The notes beneath the pieces were generated by a model. That model was not told the origin of the DNA. It ran no database searches and saw only the letters and a program-made list of their open reading frames with translations. From Persicaria tinctoria (taxonomy: Eukaryota; Streptophyta; Magnoliopsida; Caryophyllales; Polygonaceae): a stretch of 64,000 nt of DNA. Below are positions 1 through 12,857 of this stretch, in pieces (the first letter of the stretch is position 1; every line of letters starts with the position of its first letter). The stretch covers positions 50,009,098 through 50,073,097 of the forward strand of contig JBANSL010000020.1 in the NCBI GenBank assembly GCA_037127255.1. The letters run 5' to 3'. Position numbers and translations under genes: made by a program.

Positions 1-139
1 ACTCTATTCTATTCCTTTGTTCGATAGACAAACGTTTTTGCATTTTGAACTTATGATCTGCATTTGCAACTTTCATATTCATCCACAATTTTTTATATAA
101 AAAAATCCACTTGCAGGGACTCCCATCTGATTTTTGCAG

Positions 140-226
140 GAAGAACATGTCCGAGCTCTTAGAATGATAAATCTGGTGGATGAAGAGGACAATGAGTCTC
201 CAGTTGTGTATTTGGCCAGCAAATAG
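140..226 (+). CDS. possible last exon of an unidentified gene entering from the left
   Basis: A pyrimidine-rich acceptor ending in TTTTTGCAG at 139 is followed by 28 open codons and a TAG at 224-226. The peptide is acidic in the middle (VDEEDNES) and ends VVYLASK. No family is recognised. A second acceptor (ACTTGCAG, ending at about 116) would give a different frame ending GLPSDFC..SELLE, so the reading frame is uncertain. The rest of the gene would lie before the window. Confidence 0.3.
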   Translation, partial: EEHVRALRMINLVDEEDNESPVVYLASK

Positions 227-1024
227 GGGCTTAGTGGAGGCTATAAAGGTTTAGGTTGAAGCTAGTACTCTTTCCTTTGATTACATCCTAATCTAAACAT
301 GTAATTTCATTCCATTTGAAACCACATACTAAGCCGTGCGTCGCATGGCCTTCTACTTAGTATAAAAAATGTGATTTCCCTTATGAACAGTAAACTAAAC
401 AATAAAAAGAGTTGATACTTTAGTTTTGGGCCTAAATTCAACCCATTACAATATAGACACATATTTACCCTATAATAAAGTTTGGCCCAAATAAATATTA
501 AATATTACTTTAACCTATTTACCCATTAAGTCTAAACTCATTGGGCTCTCCAAGCCCCCGACTGAACTCTAACTCTTTAGGTTTATACGGAAGCTCAAGA
601 GTCACAATCATTGAATTTCATCAACTCATTCCAATCCTTTTATATGAAATGTGAGTTCCCTTATGATTTATGAACAGTAAACTAAACAACAAAAAGAAAT
701 TAATGGTTGAATAGAGTATGCTCCATTTCTTCTTTTTTTTTTTTTTTTTGGGGGGGGGGTTGTTTTGGCTTATGATCATTTTGATATATGTCATATGTTT
801 CTAAAACTGAATCCAATTGGTTTACTTGTATTTTCAGTCAATACTTGTTTAAACAAAAATGTTAAAATATGAAGGGAAAATCGAACCGAAAAGGGAAATT
901 GGACGAGTTCTGGTTAAGATTATATTGCATATTTCTGTAAGATTGAATTGAATATGAGTGTTGATTGACTTTTGATTATTGTGCTTTATATACTCCATGT
1001 TGATTACCTCGCCACTAGTCTCTG
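227..1024. other. AT-rich intergenic spacer with a diverged direct repeat
   Basis: No gene is visible. A segment around 362-405 (AACAGTAAACTAAACAA core) recurs around 645-695 with small indels, so part of the spacer is duplicated. A homopolymer switch of 17 T followed by 10 G lies at 733-759. Confidence 0.6.
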
Positions 1025-1652
1025 AGAGCATCTCCCATGGTAAGCCAAAAAATGGGTTTTGGCCTAATTTTACTCCCATCCTAGGCCAAAACCCATTTTA
1101 ACCTTTTTGTTTTTGGCCTATTTCCAAAACAAAGGCTAAATTTGGCTTCCTCTTTTGGAAGGCCAAATGCAATTTATTTATTTATTTATTTATTTTAAGT
1201 GTTTAATATTTATGTAAATCTATAAATAATACAATTATAAATCTATATATTATATAGTTAGGATTTTTAATTAAAAATAAAAGTTGTAGTAATGTAAAGA
1301 TATTCATGAGTTCTTCGATATGAATATAATATTTGACATATTTAAATTATCATTGCATAAGTAATATTTTTAGAAGATGACATTAATCTTTTTTATTATA
1401 GATTCATCAAAATTATAATAAAAAAATAAATATTATGTTGCTTAATGCACTAAAGATATAATCGAGTGACGGAAATGAGATGTAAAAGTTCTAAATTATA
1501 TTAGTGTTTATAGGAAATTTAGCCTACCAAAATTGGCCTACGGTGGGAACAACAAAGTCATATAATAGGCCAAAAGAGAATATTCTATAGAATATTCTCT
1601 TTTGATAGGCTATTTCCCCTAGCCATTATGACTTACGGGGGAAGATGCTCTG
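1025..1652. mobile_element. MITE with AGAGCATC termini
   Basis: The left end reads AGAGCATCTCCCATGG and the right end is its imperfect inverse (GGAAGATGCTCT). The interior is AT-rich and non-coding, and carries the perfect palindrome AATATTCTATAGAATATT near 1577. Related ends occur at 5472-5880 and 14916-16003. No target-site duplication could be fixed, so the superfamily is left open. Confidence 0.6.
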
Positions 1653-3089
1653 ATAAAAAAGCCTACAAAGAACAATTCTATTTTTGCAATTATATTCATA
1701 TTTACTTAGAATATAAAAAAGTTGCATGTGGATTCAACTCGAAACCCGCATGCGGGGTTTCAACTAATGTTATAAATGGAAAACTCTGCTAGGTTCAACC
1801 AAAAAATCATTTAAAGAGTTTGTCAATGGAAAGGTATTTAAAAAAATTGCACGAAAACCCCTTTAATTTGCAAGCTTAAATTACCAGAGAATTGAAAACG
1901 AGTATTTACATTGGTTACTTGAAAATTCAGCATGTGCAATGGTGAGCCTTGGGGCTCTTATAATTGCCACATAGGAAAAAAATGGTGAAAAATAAAATTT
2001 TAATATAAGGGCTCATTGTTTGGGGCTCTTATCTATGAGACTAAAAAAATAGGACTCATAACTGCCACATGGCAGAACTAATGTTTTATTTACTTTTAAA
2101 TGATATTCGGTTGTTTTTCATTTGTTTAAAAAAAATTATTTTTTAATTTAATTTATTTTTATCTACACATAGACACCCCTCTTGCATATGTTTGTTGGAA
2201 AAAAATTCATTTGAATAATACTCATATTTTCCCTTTTAAACATTAAAAAATTATTTTTTTATGCTATGTTATTATAAATTAATTACTTAATATTTTTTAT
2301 TATTAATCTATATCTATATTAAAAGCATGAGTTTGGGAAATGAACAGTGTTCGGACCATTCTGCCCCCATTATTTCTCTGCACAAGATTACCAAACAAAA
2401 AAAAAACCCACTTACGGCCAGTCGCTTTATTTGACTAAATTTACTCAGATGCGGAGTACTAGATATATGATACTGTACGGAGTACATGCAAACATGTTAC
2501 CGGGTCTGCCTTTACCAAATACTGTAAACGATTGGGCCGATCCAAATTAGCTTAACAAACTACCAATGGCCCATTTTGAATTCTTATATATTTGCAATAT
2601 GTTTTTTTTATTAAATATTTGCAATATGATATTCTTATATATAACCAGTGAGGCTATAAAAATACATTTGCACAATTTTTTATATTGGTAATATGTTATT
2701 TTTTCCATCCCTATTATTCCTATAAAGGCAAAATTATTATTTAAATTTTAATTTCTGGTTTCTATAAATAGCTCCTCTCTCAATCTTTGGTGTGCAAAGC
2801 TTTTAACGAATGTATAATTAATTAACGAGTTTTTCAGAGTTTTTAAGAATTAATAGACAACACGAGGAGGTAGCTAGCTAGATAAAAGATGATTTGGGAG
2901 ACGAGGTACGGCCAAACTTTCAACTATAATAAAATAAATTTTCATATATACAACATCCAACTATAATAGAAAAAAAAACTGTAATAAAAAATACAACATA
3001 AAATTGTATTGTCTAGCCCACAAATTCAACCCTTATTCAGCCCATAAGCATAATCAAAATTAATAAGATCATACACACTACACTTTTTA

Positions 3090-3149
<60 letters not shown>

Positions 3150-3288
3150 TTTATTAGTATTTTTTAAGTGGGTTTTCGAAACTATCTAATAATATACACA
3201 TGAGGAATGTTATGCTGATCAGTACTTATTACATTAATAAGTATATCTACTTTTTTGTTTTGAAACCAAGGAATTGTTATAAAACAAG
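1653..3288. other. AT-rich intergenic spacer with MITE fragment
   Basis: No gene is supported. Near 1925-2080 the motif GCATGTGCAATGGTGAGCC begins a stretch with repeated 'ggggctctta' and 'gccacat' phrases. The same stretch appears inverted at about 5755-5880, so both are copies of one MITE family. The rest is low-complexity AT sequence. Confidence 0.5.
3090..3147. repeat. (TTA)n microsatellite
   Basis: About 19 uninterrupted TTA/ATT trinucleotides lie just upstream of the retroposon at 3303. Confidence 0.95.
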
Positions 3289-3302
3289 GAAATTGTATTA
3301 CC

Positions 3303-4849
3303 TCTTTTTTTTTTTTTCCGATTAGGTAAAAATTCGAGCTCAGACAAGCCTGAAACTCGAGAGGCCGACGAATCGGCAGACGGACAACCGCCAACATACA
3401 ACATACAAACACACAAATTAATATAGAAGAGAGAAGCAACCCTAAAAACCTATATAAGTCGCCAGCCAGCGGAAGAGTCGAGGGAGATCCAAGGCGAGTC
3501 GCGAATGCCGAGAACACGGGAGAGCGCGACGACTCACACGGCGTCTCGACGCCGAGAAGGCGGAGAACAGTAACCCACGATCGGAGAAGGCGAAACCTGG
3601 GGAAGTGCGGACCACCGACGTTGCCCCCACCTAGATGAGGGATCTTCGAAGACCACGAACACCACCACGATCCTCTAGATCATACAGGACGCCCGATACT
3701 GCAACCCAATTCGGAACTAAACGCACCCACGCCAAAGTAACGACCCGACGCCAAATGAGGGAACCCATATAGGCCAAAAAGGGAAGATTAAAACCTCTGA
3801 CGAAAATAAGCGTGCTAACTCCCGGAATAAAAGGAAGGACCGGGAATATATTATTTAATCCATAATACACAAATAATTTCCCCAGATCCTTTCGGAATTT
3901 TGATCGAACCCTTTCGAGAATTTTGTCAAGTCGTATTGGACTCTTTTTTTTTTTTTTTACAAATAATGAAATAATTTTTAATTAGGTCTTAAAAGCTTGG
4001 CGTGCAAGGAGATAGAAAAAGCTTGCACGCCAAGAGTATCTGACAAACGGACAGAACAAGCTTGGCGTGCACGGCTAGGGCTGTCGAGATTGCACGCACA
4101 GAGCCCGGTAGCGCGCCAGGGAGGGAGGCCACCAGCCACCAGGCGAGGGCGATCGGCGCCGGTGACGAACCCAGGCGACGACGGCACTAGGAAGAAAGGC
4201 TGATCTGAAGGGGGGTTTTCAAGGCCCGACAAAAACTAGAGATCAAGGACGAGGGTGGTGGATCGAGGCAGCCGAAGAGGCACCAAGGAGTAGCAACTGC
4301 CGAGCGACGGCCTCAGACAGAAGATAGGTTGAAGGCGGAGGAAGACCTCCATGGTCAGGCGGGATGAGGAAGAGACAGTGATGCACAAGAAGAAGAAAAC
4401 CGCCCCACCCAAAGGATAGGAATTGGAGATTAGGCAAGAAATTGGAGACTTGGAGGACCGGCACCAACACGAGCCCAAGCGGCGATGGCACCGGACGAGT
4501 TGGACAATCAAATTGGGGTTTTCAAAACCCGATAAAAACCAGAGGCGAGGAGATCTGGCAAGGAAATGAAGATTAGGATAGGGAAGATTACACTTGGAAA
4601 TTAGGAGGGCAGTTTAGGTACAAATAGGAAATTGATATTAAACCAGTCCCGGAAGCAACCGGAGGAGACAGGAGAGCAAGAAAAACTTGCCTGATAACAA
4701 CCCATACTGAGGTGAATGGGAGGATTGGGCACCGAAACGAGACAATCATCTCGTCGGACTAAGGTTCAAAGGCGAGTTTAGCAGCCCCGAAGGGATTTAC
4801 ACAAAACTCTCCCTCTCTAGAAAAACTAGAGAGAAGAGAGAGCTTTTTT
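3303..4849 (-). mobile_element. non-autonomous LINE-like retroposon, 1.55 kb, with 14-bp TSD
   Basis: The 14-bp sequence GAAATTGTATTACC flanks the element at 3289-3302 and 4850-4863, which is a direct target-site duplication. The element lies on the minus strand: a poly-T run just inside the left end is its poly-A tail, and the right end (AGCTCTCTCTTCTC on the minus strand) resembles the start of plant L1 elements. The interior is GC-rich and has no reverse transcriptase or other long reading frame. It is therefore either an internally deleted LINE or a large non-autonomous passenger. A second internal T-run near 3943-3958 may be a fossil tail of an earlier event. Confidence 0.8.
3996..4034. 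repeat. perfect 13-bp hairpin inside the retroposon
   Basis: CTTGGCGTGCAAG (3996-4008) and its exact inverse CTTGCACGCCAAG (4022-4034) are separated by 13 bases. A third partial copy, CTTGGCGTGC, follows at 4061. Confidence 0.85.
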
Positions 4850-4863
4850 GAAATTGTATTACC

Positions 4864-5897
4864 GCTGTTTAAAGATGTTCTTTTAGTTTTTAATATGCTT
4901 TTTAAGGAGCAGTATAATTAGGGTTTAAAATATCAAATTTTTAATGATTTTATTACATGATTTTATACTATAAAAATAAACGTTCTTTTACTTTTTAGGA
5001 TGCTTTTTATTTTTAAATTAGAACTTTATATACCTATGAAATTCAAGCTAAAAAAAATTAGAACTTGATGGAGGATGCCCAATTAGAGATTCAAGCTAAA
5101 AAAATCAGGAATTAAGTTGTTGAAATTGATTTTTTTTTTTATAGAGATTACCCATTAGTAACAACAATTTAAAGTGTTGGGCTTGGTAAATAGAGTACAT
5201 GAACTTAAGTCACTTTGCGGTCAATAAATCTCAATCGGCATTGAGTAGCATTCTTGAGTACTTGCTTTTAATGTGTCTTAGTTTTCTTATAATCATCAAT
5301 TACAAAATTAATCCAAGAATAGTATGTAACATGTTTTCTAAGAATCGCAAATAGAATATCAATTTTAACACCTATATATATATGTATGTATTATAGAGTT
5401 TTAAACATAAAAAAGCATGTAAAAAAGTTGAACATTTATTTTTTTTAATAAAAAACAATCTAATTAAACACCAAGAGCATCCTACTCTCTCTATTCAACA
5501 AAATATGTAACTTTAGAGGGTTAATTTTGTACAGAAAAACGCGTCATTATTGATATTTTGAACTAAAAATAAAAATGTCATTTTAATGATTAGTAGATTT
5601 AGATTGTATATAAAATGTACGATAGAGATTGTCAATCAAAATGCGTAAAATATTAAGAGTGGGTGTCCGCACACGTGGCGTGTGGCGCCAACTAGTAATA
5701 ATAATAAAAGAATTGAGTAAATAAAAAGGAAAAATAATAAAAGGTAATTTAAGGGCCCAAGACTCGGGCTCACGAATGAAGGTGAAAAATTAAAAAGTTA
5801 GAATGAGACCCTTAAGCTAATGTGGCATAAAAAACGTAAGTTAAGGGCTCAAGGTTGGGGCTCACCATTACACATGCTCTAACAGCACCAAACATTT
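4864..5897. other. AT-rich spacer with a MITE-like unit
   Basis: No gene is seen. From 5472 (AGAGCATCCTAC) to about 5880 (ACATGCTCT) the ends are imperfect inverted copies, consistent with the AGAGCATC MITE family. Its right end matches the fragment near 1925 in reverse. Confidence 0.45.
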
Positions 5898-5914
5898 ATC
5901 ATATATACCACTGT

Positions 5915-6084
5915 GTAGGATGACTTGTACTTTTATTTCTGCTTTTATTTTTGTCATTTGTTTCTGTATGTTTTTTCGGTTGTACACGATGGTTAGTCCA
6001 TCCACCGACTTGTTCGGTCTCTTGGTTTCTCTAGGCTTGTCTGGAGAACCGAATTTTTATCTTGCTTCAGAAAAAAAAAAAAAA
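5915..6084 (+). mobile_element. short retroposon with poly-A tail and 17-bp TSD
   Basis: ATCATATATACCACTGT occurs at 5898-5914 and again at 6085-6101, directly after a 15-A tail (6070-6084). The 170-bp body ends GGCTTGTCTGG...TTTTATCTTGCTTCAG and then A-run. It is a 5'-truncated LINE tail or a SINE. The open frame through it is not a gene. Confidence 0.85.
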
Positions 6085-6489
6085 ATCATATATACCACTG
6101 TTCCAACATAAATTACTGCATCTCTTCACTTTCAACCGGAAAACACCATATTCTGTCCACATTCCAGGAGCAAAGCTCTCGATATTGGTCGCTTAAATGC
6201 GCAATGCACTGGCTATTGAAAGAACAGCCTTTAGCATCTCCTGAAAGACCACTGCGACGAAAACCTGCTCACTGCTTTCAGAGACTCGGGACAACAGCTC
6301 TTCCTGTATTTAGTAGAAACCATGATCCTCCATGCTACAAATTGCAATACTCGAATTCCATTGTTTGATTATGCAAGGTCTACATTTTTACTTCTCTGAC
6401 AAGATATTACGTTTTCCATTCCAGATCAAAACCAGGAAACCAGGCCAAAATTATTTACCTTGCGACGAGGTGTATCTTATAAGTGGATA

Positions 6490-9400
6490 CTAAGCACCAT
6501 ATTTCTTCAGTGCCTTGCTTAGAGACGGCATTACATTGTAGGCCTGATATGACCTCCTAAGTTCAATAATTGAGCCAACCTGATAAAGGACAACACACAG
6601 AAGTACATCAAGATCTAGGCTAATGCCATAATTGCCATTGCAGTTAGTCTTTCACTCATGTATTTAGGGCAAATTAAGCACTAAAAAGATCAAGCATAGT
6701 AACCTTATAAACAAGGATAAACCCAGTAGAAAATGGGAATGAACTTACAATAATAAGAATGGATGTAAAGCCGATGGCATAGTTTTCGTTGATACTCCGC
6801 AGGTGCCGATCAAGTATAGATGATGAAGTGGCCAAGATACTTAACAAAAGACCACCTGTAGCAAGGAACATTCATGAGGGATACCAGGCAAGAGGAAAAT
6901 GAAGATTATTATTACCTGGCAGCAGTAAAAGGAAAAAAAATTCATAACAATCAGCACGTTATTCTTCACAATACTACATACCCCAAAAACGCGTAGAGGC
7001 CTGAATCTTCGCCAAGTACTCTACGGTAGCCTTCCCAGGCTTTATGCGTGGTATTCTTGCACCCATCTTATTCAAGTATTCTGCAATTTCCTTGGGCATG
7101 TTTGCCTGCCAATAGTTTACCATCGAAGAGAAATAGTCATAAGACAAAAATGTTGTAACATGGTGCTATATATTATGTGTAAAAAATTTACTGCCTCAAG
7201 GGTAACATTTTAAGAGAAATTGCTACAAGACAAAATATTATAACATGGTTTGCAAGAGCAGATGAGAAACATTAGAAAACTTATATTGGGCCTACATTAA
7301 GTTTCATTTCTCTTCCTAAACGCTACATAGATGTACATCATGCACTAAATATAAATTTAACATCTCAAACCTTGTGCGGAATGAGTCAGCCTAAAAGATT
7401 ATGAAACCAACTACAAAAATTATTATCGAGTTCTAATTTTCATAGTTTCTGCCTGCAAATCCATCAGCAACAGAAAATAGAAATAACCATTTGATAATAA
7501 CTTGAAAAGAGGAAAAAGTACAGAGTCAATTCAAGTGGCAGAAAATGCATATCTGATAACATAAAAACTATTAACGTGAGAGGAGGAATACTCACAATGT
7601 CAAAAATGTTGAAGAGAAAAACGCAAAATGCATAAATTGCGTAGTACACCCAAGGGTCCGCACCAACAGAGGTTTCAGGGTTCAATATCTCTTTTACATG
7701 CGCCCAAAAGGGTGAACCAAAGAGACTGCACACAAAATTCATGTTAGAGGTATGAGAAGTGCACAATGAAGGGGAGGGGGACTGCAAACTATAGCATACC
7801 CCTAATTGGCTCTCTTAATGAATGCAGGACTCCCAGTAACAAGTTTGAGTTGTTCAGAGAAGTGGAAATTAGGTTAATGAGATCATACAGGGTGGTCTTA
7901 GTATCATGATATTTTCCTTGGATGGATTGTTAAAAGGAGAAAAAAAAAAGTGCAAGATGCCATCTTTATATATCAACAAAATAATCACCTTGCAAGGATA
8001 CTAGGAAAAGCCAAGAGATAAGATGTGGTCAAAAGAGGTTGCATTCCTGACGGATTAATATTGAATGGAATGTAGGGCTCCACCTCAGTCATCGGGGCAT
8101 CCTTTCTGCACAATTCAGAAGACAACGGTAAAGCTATGGTATTGTATGATAAAACGAAATGAAGAATGCTACAAGAGAGAACTCATGCTCAAACATTTAC
8201 ACATAAAAGAATGATGCAAAATTACTAGGTGATGGATCACACCGCATTCGCAAACCATGTATCACATGCTTTTTCCCAGCCATGCCGTTTTAACACCGTT
8301 TAGAGCTAGCAATAACTTTGGAGTATGCTCCAACTCCCATCAAATTTTAGACTGTATTTCTCAATAGTCCATTTGACCTTCTAACACATCCTTTAACCTA
8401 GTTTCACATCTAAGACAAAATAATATTTTTTAAAAATTGGTTAAAACACATATCATATCATCTCATGATCCACTATGTCTTCTCCAGAATAACACAAATA
8501 CTGGATTAATCATTGATCCCCAGTCTGACAAGTGACAATTAATGTTTTGGAGAAGGAAACACAAAGTTAAGCCAAGAAATGCATAATTACCTTGTTCTTG
8601 AAGCAAGCTTGAAACTATAATATTGGAGTTTAATTTTCCTGCAGCCCTCAGTCACAAGAACTGCCCCCATTGTCACAGTTGTGAAGATCCCAAGTACTGC
8701 TAGTGCGTAAGGACCCCACTTAAGAACACTGCCTGCAGTTTTACAGATAAGCAAAAGCATGATAATTAGCAGCTTCTTCCTCTGCCTTTTCTCAAGTTCA
8801 GTGTAACTGTTGAAACAAGTGATCTACATAAAATATTATTATACGTAGAATACTATAAATTAAAAATACTGATCTGGGGGAGGAGGGGGTGGAATGTACC
8901 AGATATTTCATTCCTATTCTTAAGGAAATAGAAATTAAACGATATTGAATTAAAGCTGAAAGTAAACATTCAAGTGTTGTAAAACCTGCACAAGTAAAAC
9001 AATACATACATAATGTGTACCTAAGTGTTACAGTAATTCACTTATGACATGAGTCATTTCATTACGTATATAAATCACTAATGACATATTCTGTTTAATC
9101 ATGTTGCACTTTCCCATTAGCATAGAGGCACACAAGTATACATCCTTAGGCATCCATGGGAAATCCCTAGTCACAATATTATCTGAACAAATGCAGCTAA
9201 TCCTTTATTTCTATAAGCAATATGTAACAAACCTAAATGGACAGCTTAGGTTCAGAACAAGAGACACAATGAACAAGCTATCCATAATACCATATGCAGT
9301 TTCACTACAAAAATACTAAAAAACTACAAGGAGGTATACAAGGCAAACATAAGAGCACAAAGCTCATAAATTCAATTTTGGATCAAAGAAATCTTTCAGC

Positions 9401-12400
9401 TTACCTGAAAACAGCGACAACATTTTGTAAAGTGTATCTGTGTAGCCAGTCAGTATTCCAAGACAAACAACTAGAGATGATCCTTGACCTGCATATTTTA
9501 AGTCAAATCAAGAAGGCGAAAATTAAGCTCAGCAGATAAGGAATTACATAGAAAAAAATGTTCTACTTCCCGCGGAAAATGATTACTCCCTCCATTGGGC
9601 AATAACCGTCTTTCTATGTTTTGCCAAGTTTTTAAGATAGTAATTTATTGAACTAAAATATTCCTATCAATAAATAATTGATCTCATTTCTAAAAGTCTT
9701 CGTAAATTTTATTGTTTCTTAATTGCAAACCTCCTTTATAAGCAATGAGTAGAGAGGGTTGACAAGGAAAAGAGTCAACATATGCAATATATAACAACCA
9801 TCCTAGTAACTCGTCCATCATTTGTTGTCTAAAAATATAAGATACACATTTTTCAATGAAACTAAAATTGTAAAAAGATGGAACAGCAACAATAAAAAAA
9901 CACTATATCCTGCTCACATTGCGATCACATAACAACTAAACAATATTGAATGTCATCGACTACAATATGAAGTGTTGGAAGTATTGACATTTGGTGGACG
10001 GCAACAAGAAAATATGAAGGAAGAGATATTTCACACATAGAAACAGAAAATGAGGGATCAATCCCAGAGAAAGTAACTCCAATGAAGAAATTTTATACGG
10101 AAGAAATTATAAAAATTAAGAGCACTTACCAAATCCAGATTCTGATATCTTATCACAAATCCATGTCATCGTCATTGCACCACAGACCAAAAAGAGAGTT
10201 GTCAATATCACATGCTTGACTCTGCAAAGGACAAAATTGAAGGGCAGAATGTATGAAAAGTGCGTAAAACTCAGCTATTAGTATTTCATTGTTTGAAATT
10301 TTGAATCATGTCTTGAATTTCAGGATTAGGAAAAGATAAATTCTCTCCTCTTCCTCTTATGTACAATAAGCCCTACTCGTCCAATTTTTATAGGCCCATT
10401 TATCATTAGTTCTTTTTTCTCTCTCACTAATCACTATCCTTTATTGTATATTCATTCAACTAGAACAACATCATCAGCAATCTCCGCGCACAGATCATGG
10501 AAGTAGAACACCTTTTTTTTTGCCATTATCATATAACCTTTCACAAATAGGAGTATAAAATTATTCTGTTTCCCTTTCTAATCCATCGTTTTCCTTTGTC
10601 CTTGAACTACTGGCAAACTAAGCCCTCCTACAGAATTGGTTCTCTAATATTTTTTTCTCCTATTGAAATTTACTTTTCACCAACATAATGTAAGAATTAC
10701 GATTCAAACATTACATGAGTGATGCCTTGTAATAAATTCACAGGGTCTACCACATACTCCCCAAACATCTATCATTATGTTATCATTTTGCAAAGGTTAA
10801 ACTATGCCCGGAAGTCATCTATTATTCAAACTTTTTTACATGGCATGATAAATATGTGATAACCTGATAAACTCTTCCTTCTCATCAAATATCAAAGTTT
10901 TTCTTAGAGTGAAGTATGCCTAGAAGTCACCCTATTAAATATACGAAAGAAAATAAGTGCCCTGGCTTCCTTTTAAATTTTGACAGTAGTAAACAAAAAA
11001 GTATAGCAGGCTAGCAGCTAAGCCACTAAACTGTCGGTGTATATTCATTTAAATAGAAGAACTTGTCCACAAATAGAAACTTCATTGTCATGACAAACTC
11101 AAGCATATCGCCTGTTAGGCTAGTGGATCAGCAATCCTTCTGTCTCGCATCTACATGCAGCATTAGTCTAACAACTGATTATCAAATATTAGAGGTCATT
11201 TCATGTTTAGAACATTAGCGTCAGTAGAATAGAATGTTACACTAGTATTATGAAAAGATAGAATAAACTACCTGTTAGTAGCAGCATATATGGAATATTC
11301 AAGGGAGAAACACGATAGTATCAAAGCTTCCAGAAATGCAAAGCTAAGGGAGGCCCACCATCTGAAAATAATTTGGTGCCAATTAGATATGTTTTCTTCC
11401 AAAAACAAAGAGGAAAATCAGATAAAAAGAAACCATCTCACAGCTAGGATCTAGACACACATATAACTCTTAATCTTCTCTTGTGCATCTAAGCCTTCTT
11501 TTCTAAGCTTGATCAGGGAAGGAATAACGTGACAAAGAACCTGCACATGTGTAATTAATCTAAAGTAAGAACAAATAAAAAACCTTTTTAATACTTCATA
11601 CCTAATAAAAAGCCCATAAACTAGACATCATCCTCGTCAACAAGATAAGGGATTTAAGAATTTAAACAAATAGATTTGACTAACATTACATATTTACATG
11701 TGAACCTTCTTGATTTTTCTCAGTCCCTTGACCTAAGACTACGCTTTTCTCCTTCATGCAATTTTATTTATCCATGATGATGTACATTAGTAATAATTAA
11801 AAAAATCAGTGGCTAGAAGTAGAGTAAATCCAGCTAAGAAAAGATAATGATTAACAAGTCAAAAAACAGAAAGATTATAGTTGAAAAGGAAGTGACCTGC
11901 ATAAGAATTGAAGCTGCTATCTGGGGACTGATTCCTAGCTGAAAAAAAGACATCTTGAGTTCTGGTGCACAATCACCTAGTTCATCTACACAAACAAAAA
12001 GGATGCTAGGGTTAAGTTAACCAAAGACAAGAGGGTGCTTCAAGGCCTTAGCCCATTTCGAGAGGGCATGACTCACAATTCGGGCGTGCACGAAGAGGGT
12101 GATGGAAAATGCAATGATAGAATTGTAAAATCAGGAGGGGACAAACTTACCAGAAGAGCCAGCAACAAAGCTCAAGTAGTTCTGTGGAATAAGTCTTCTA
12201 TCAAATCCAGGCAAAGGGACGAAGTATCCAATGCGACTAACAATGAGTAAAGCAGCAGTAACAAATAATCTACGACGGATCTCGCTCTTGAAAAAGGATT
12301 CTGCCACATTGTTTATGACAGATCCCAAACGAGCAAAGTCTCCAAACATATTCTTAAAAGTCTTTGGTCCGACAGCCTTTCCTTCAAATTCAGCAATATC

Positions 12401-12857
12401 TACTAAATCAGAAACACCACGCCGCTCATGTTCCAAGATTCCATCTTCCTCAGTCTGTGTAGAGGCTGAAGTGATATTCAAAGAGTCAGTTCGAAGCTGA
12501 TCAGCAGAACGCATGGAGAATCGATTCTTCATTTTAAAAGAAAGAAGTGAAACACTTGTTTTTGCCAAGCGCTGATGACAAAAATCAACATTATACACTG
12601 TCCTCTGACCTGCATAAGATAAATAAATTCATTATAACTACACAGTTCATCAACATTCAGAACCAGTTTGATTCGTGATTGGGATGAAAAAATGACAATT
12701 TCAAGATAAAGGACATATACACATTTTCAGCGGTATTAAAATTAACTAGAAACATACTCCGTAACTATTAACAACAAAACCTAATTTCTTAACTTTTTAC
12801 AAGTTGCAGAATGAAAGGAGAACACTGAATTGAAGGAAATTGCTCACCACAAACCAT
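6490..12857 (-). CDS. SCY2: SCY2, chloroplast SecY-type preprotein translocase subunit
   Basis: SecY-family channel protein. In plants SCY2 is the pore of the second plastid Sec system, working with SECA2 and SECE2 in the inner envelope. Minus-strand exons: 12857-12848, 12609-12151, 11985-11897, 11540-11461, 11361-11272, 10221-10130, 9488-9405, 8732-8591, 8105-7989, 7725-7596, 7105-6982, 6855-6749, 6579-6490. All junctions are GT-AG and the phases agree, giving 537 aa. The N-terminal ~70 residues are Ser/Thr/basic-rich and suit a plastid transit region. The SecY core begins around FFKSEIRRRLFV and VPLPGFDRRLIP. Hydrophobic helices recur in most later exons, and a basic KPGKATVEYLAKI loop precedes the last helices. 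The length is slightly below Arabidopsis SCY2. The start codon sits in a 10-nt coding exon. No premature stops are seen, so it looks functional. Promoter elements are not obvious. Confidence 0.93.
9585..9790. mobile_element. possible Stowaway-like MITE fragment in SCY2 intron 6
   Basis: ACTCCCTCCATTGGGCAATA at 9585 resembles the CTCCCTCCGTT end of Stowaway elements such as 17260-17495. No matching right end was found, so it is a fragment or a chance match. Confidence 0.35.

Noticed and set aside
5920..6111. 63-codon hydrophobic frame
   Set aside because: It spans a poly-A-tailed retroposon and its target duplication.
12035..12500. Plus-strand frames over SCY2 exon 2
   Set aside because: They are the complement of a well-supported SCY2 exon.
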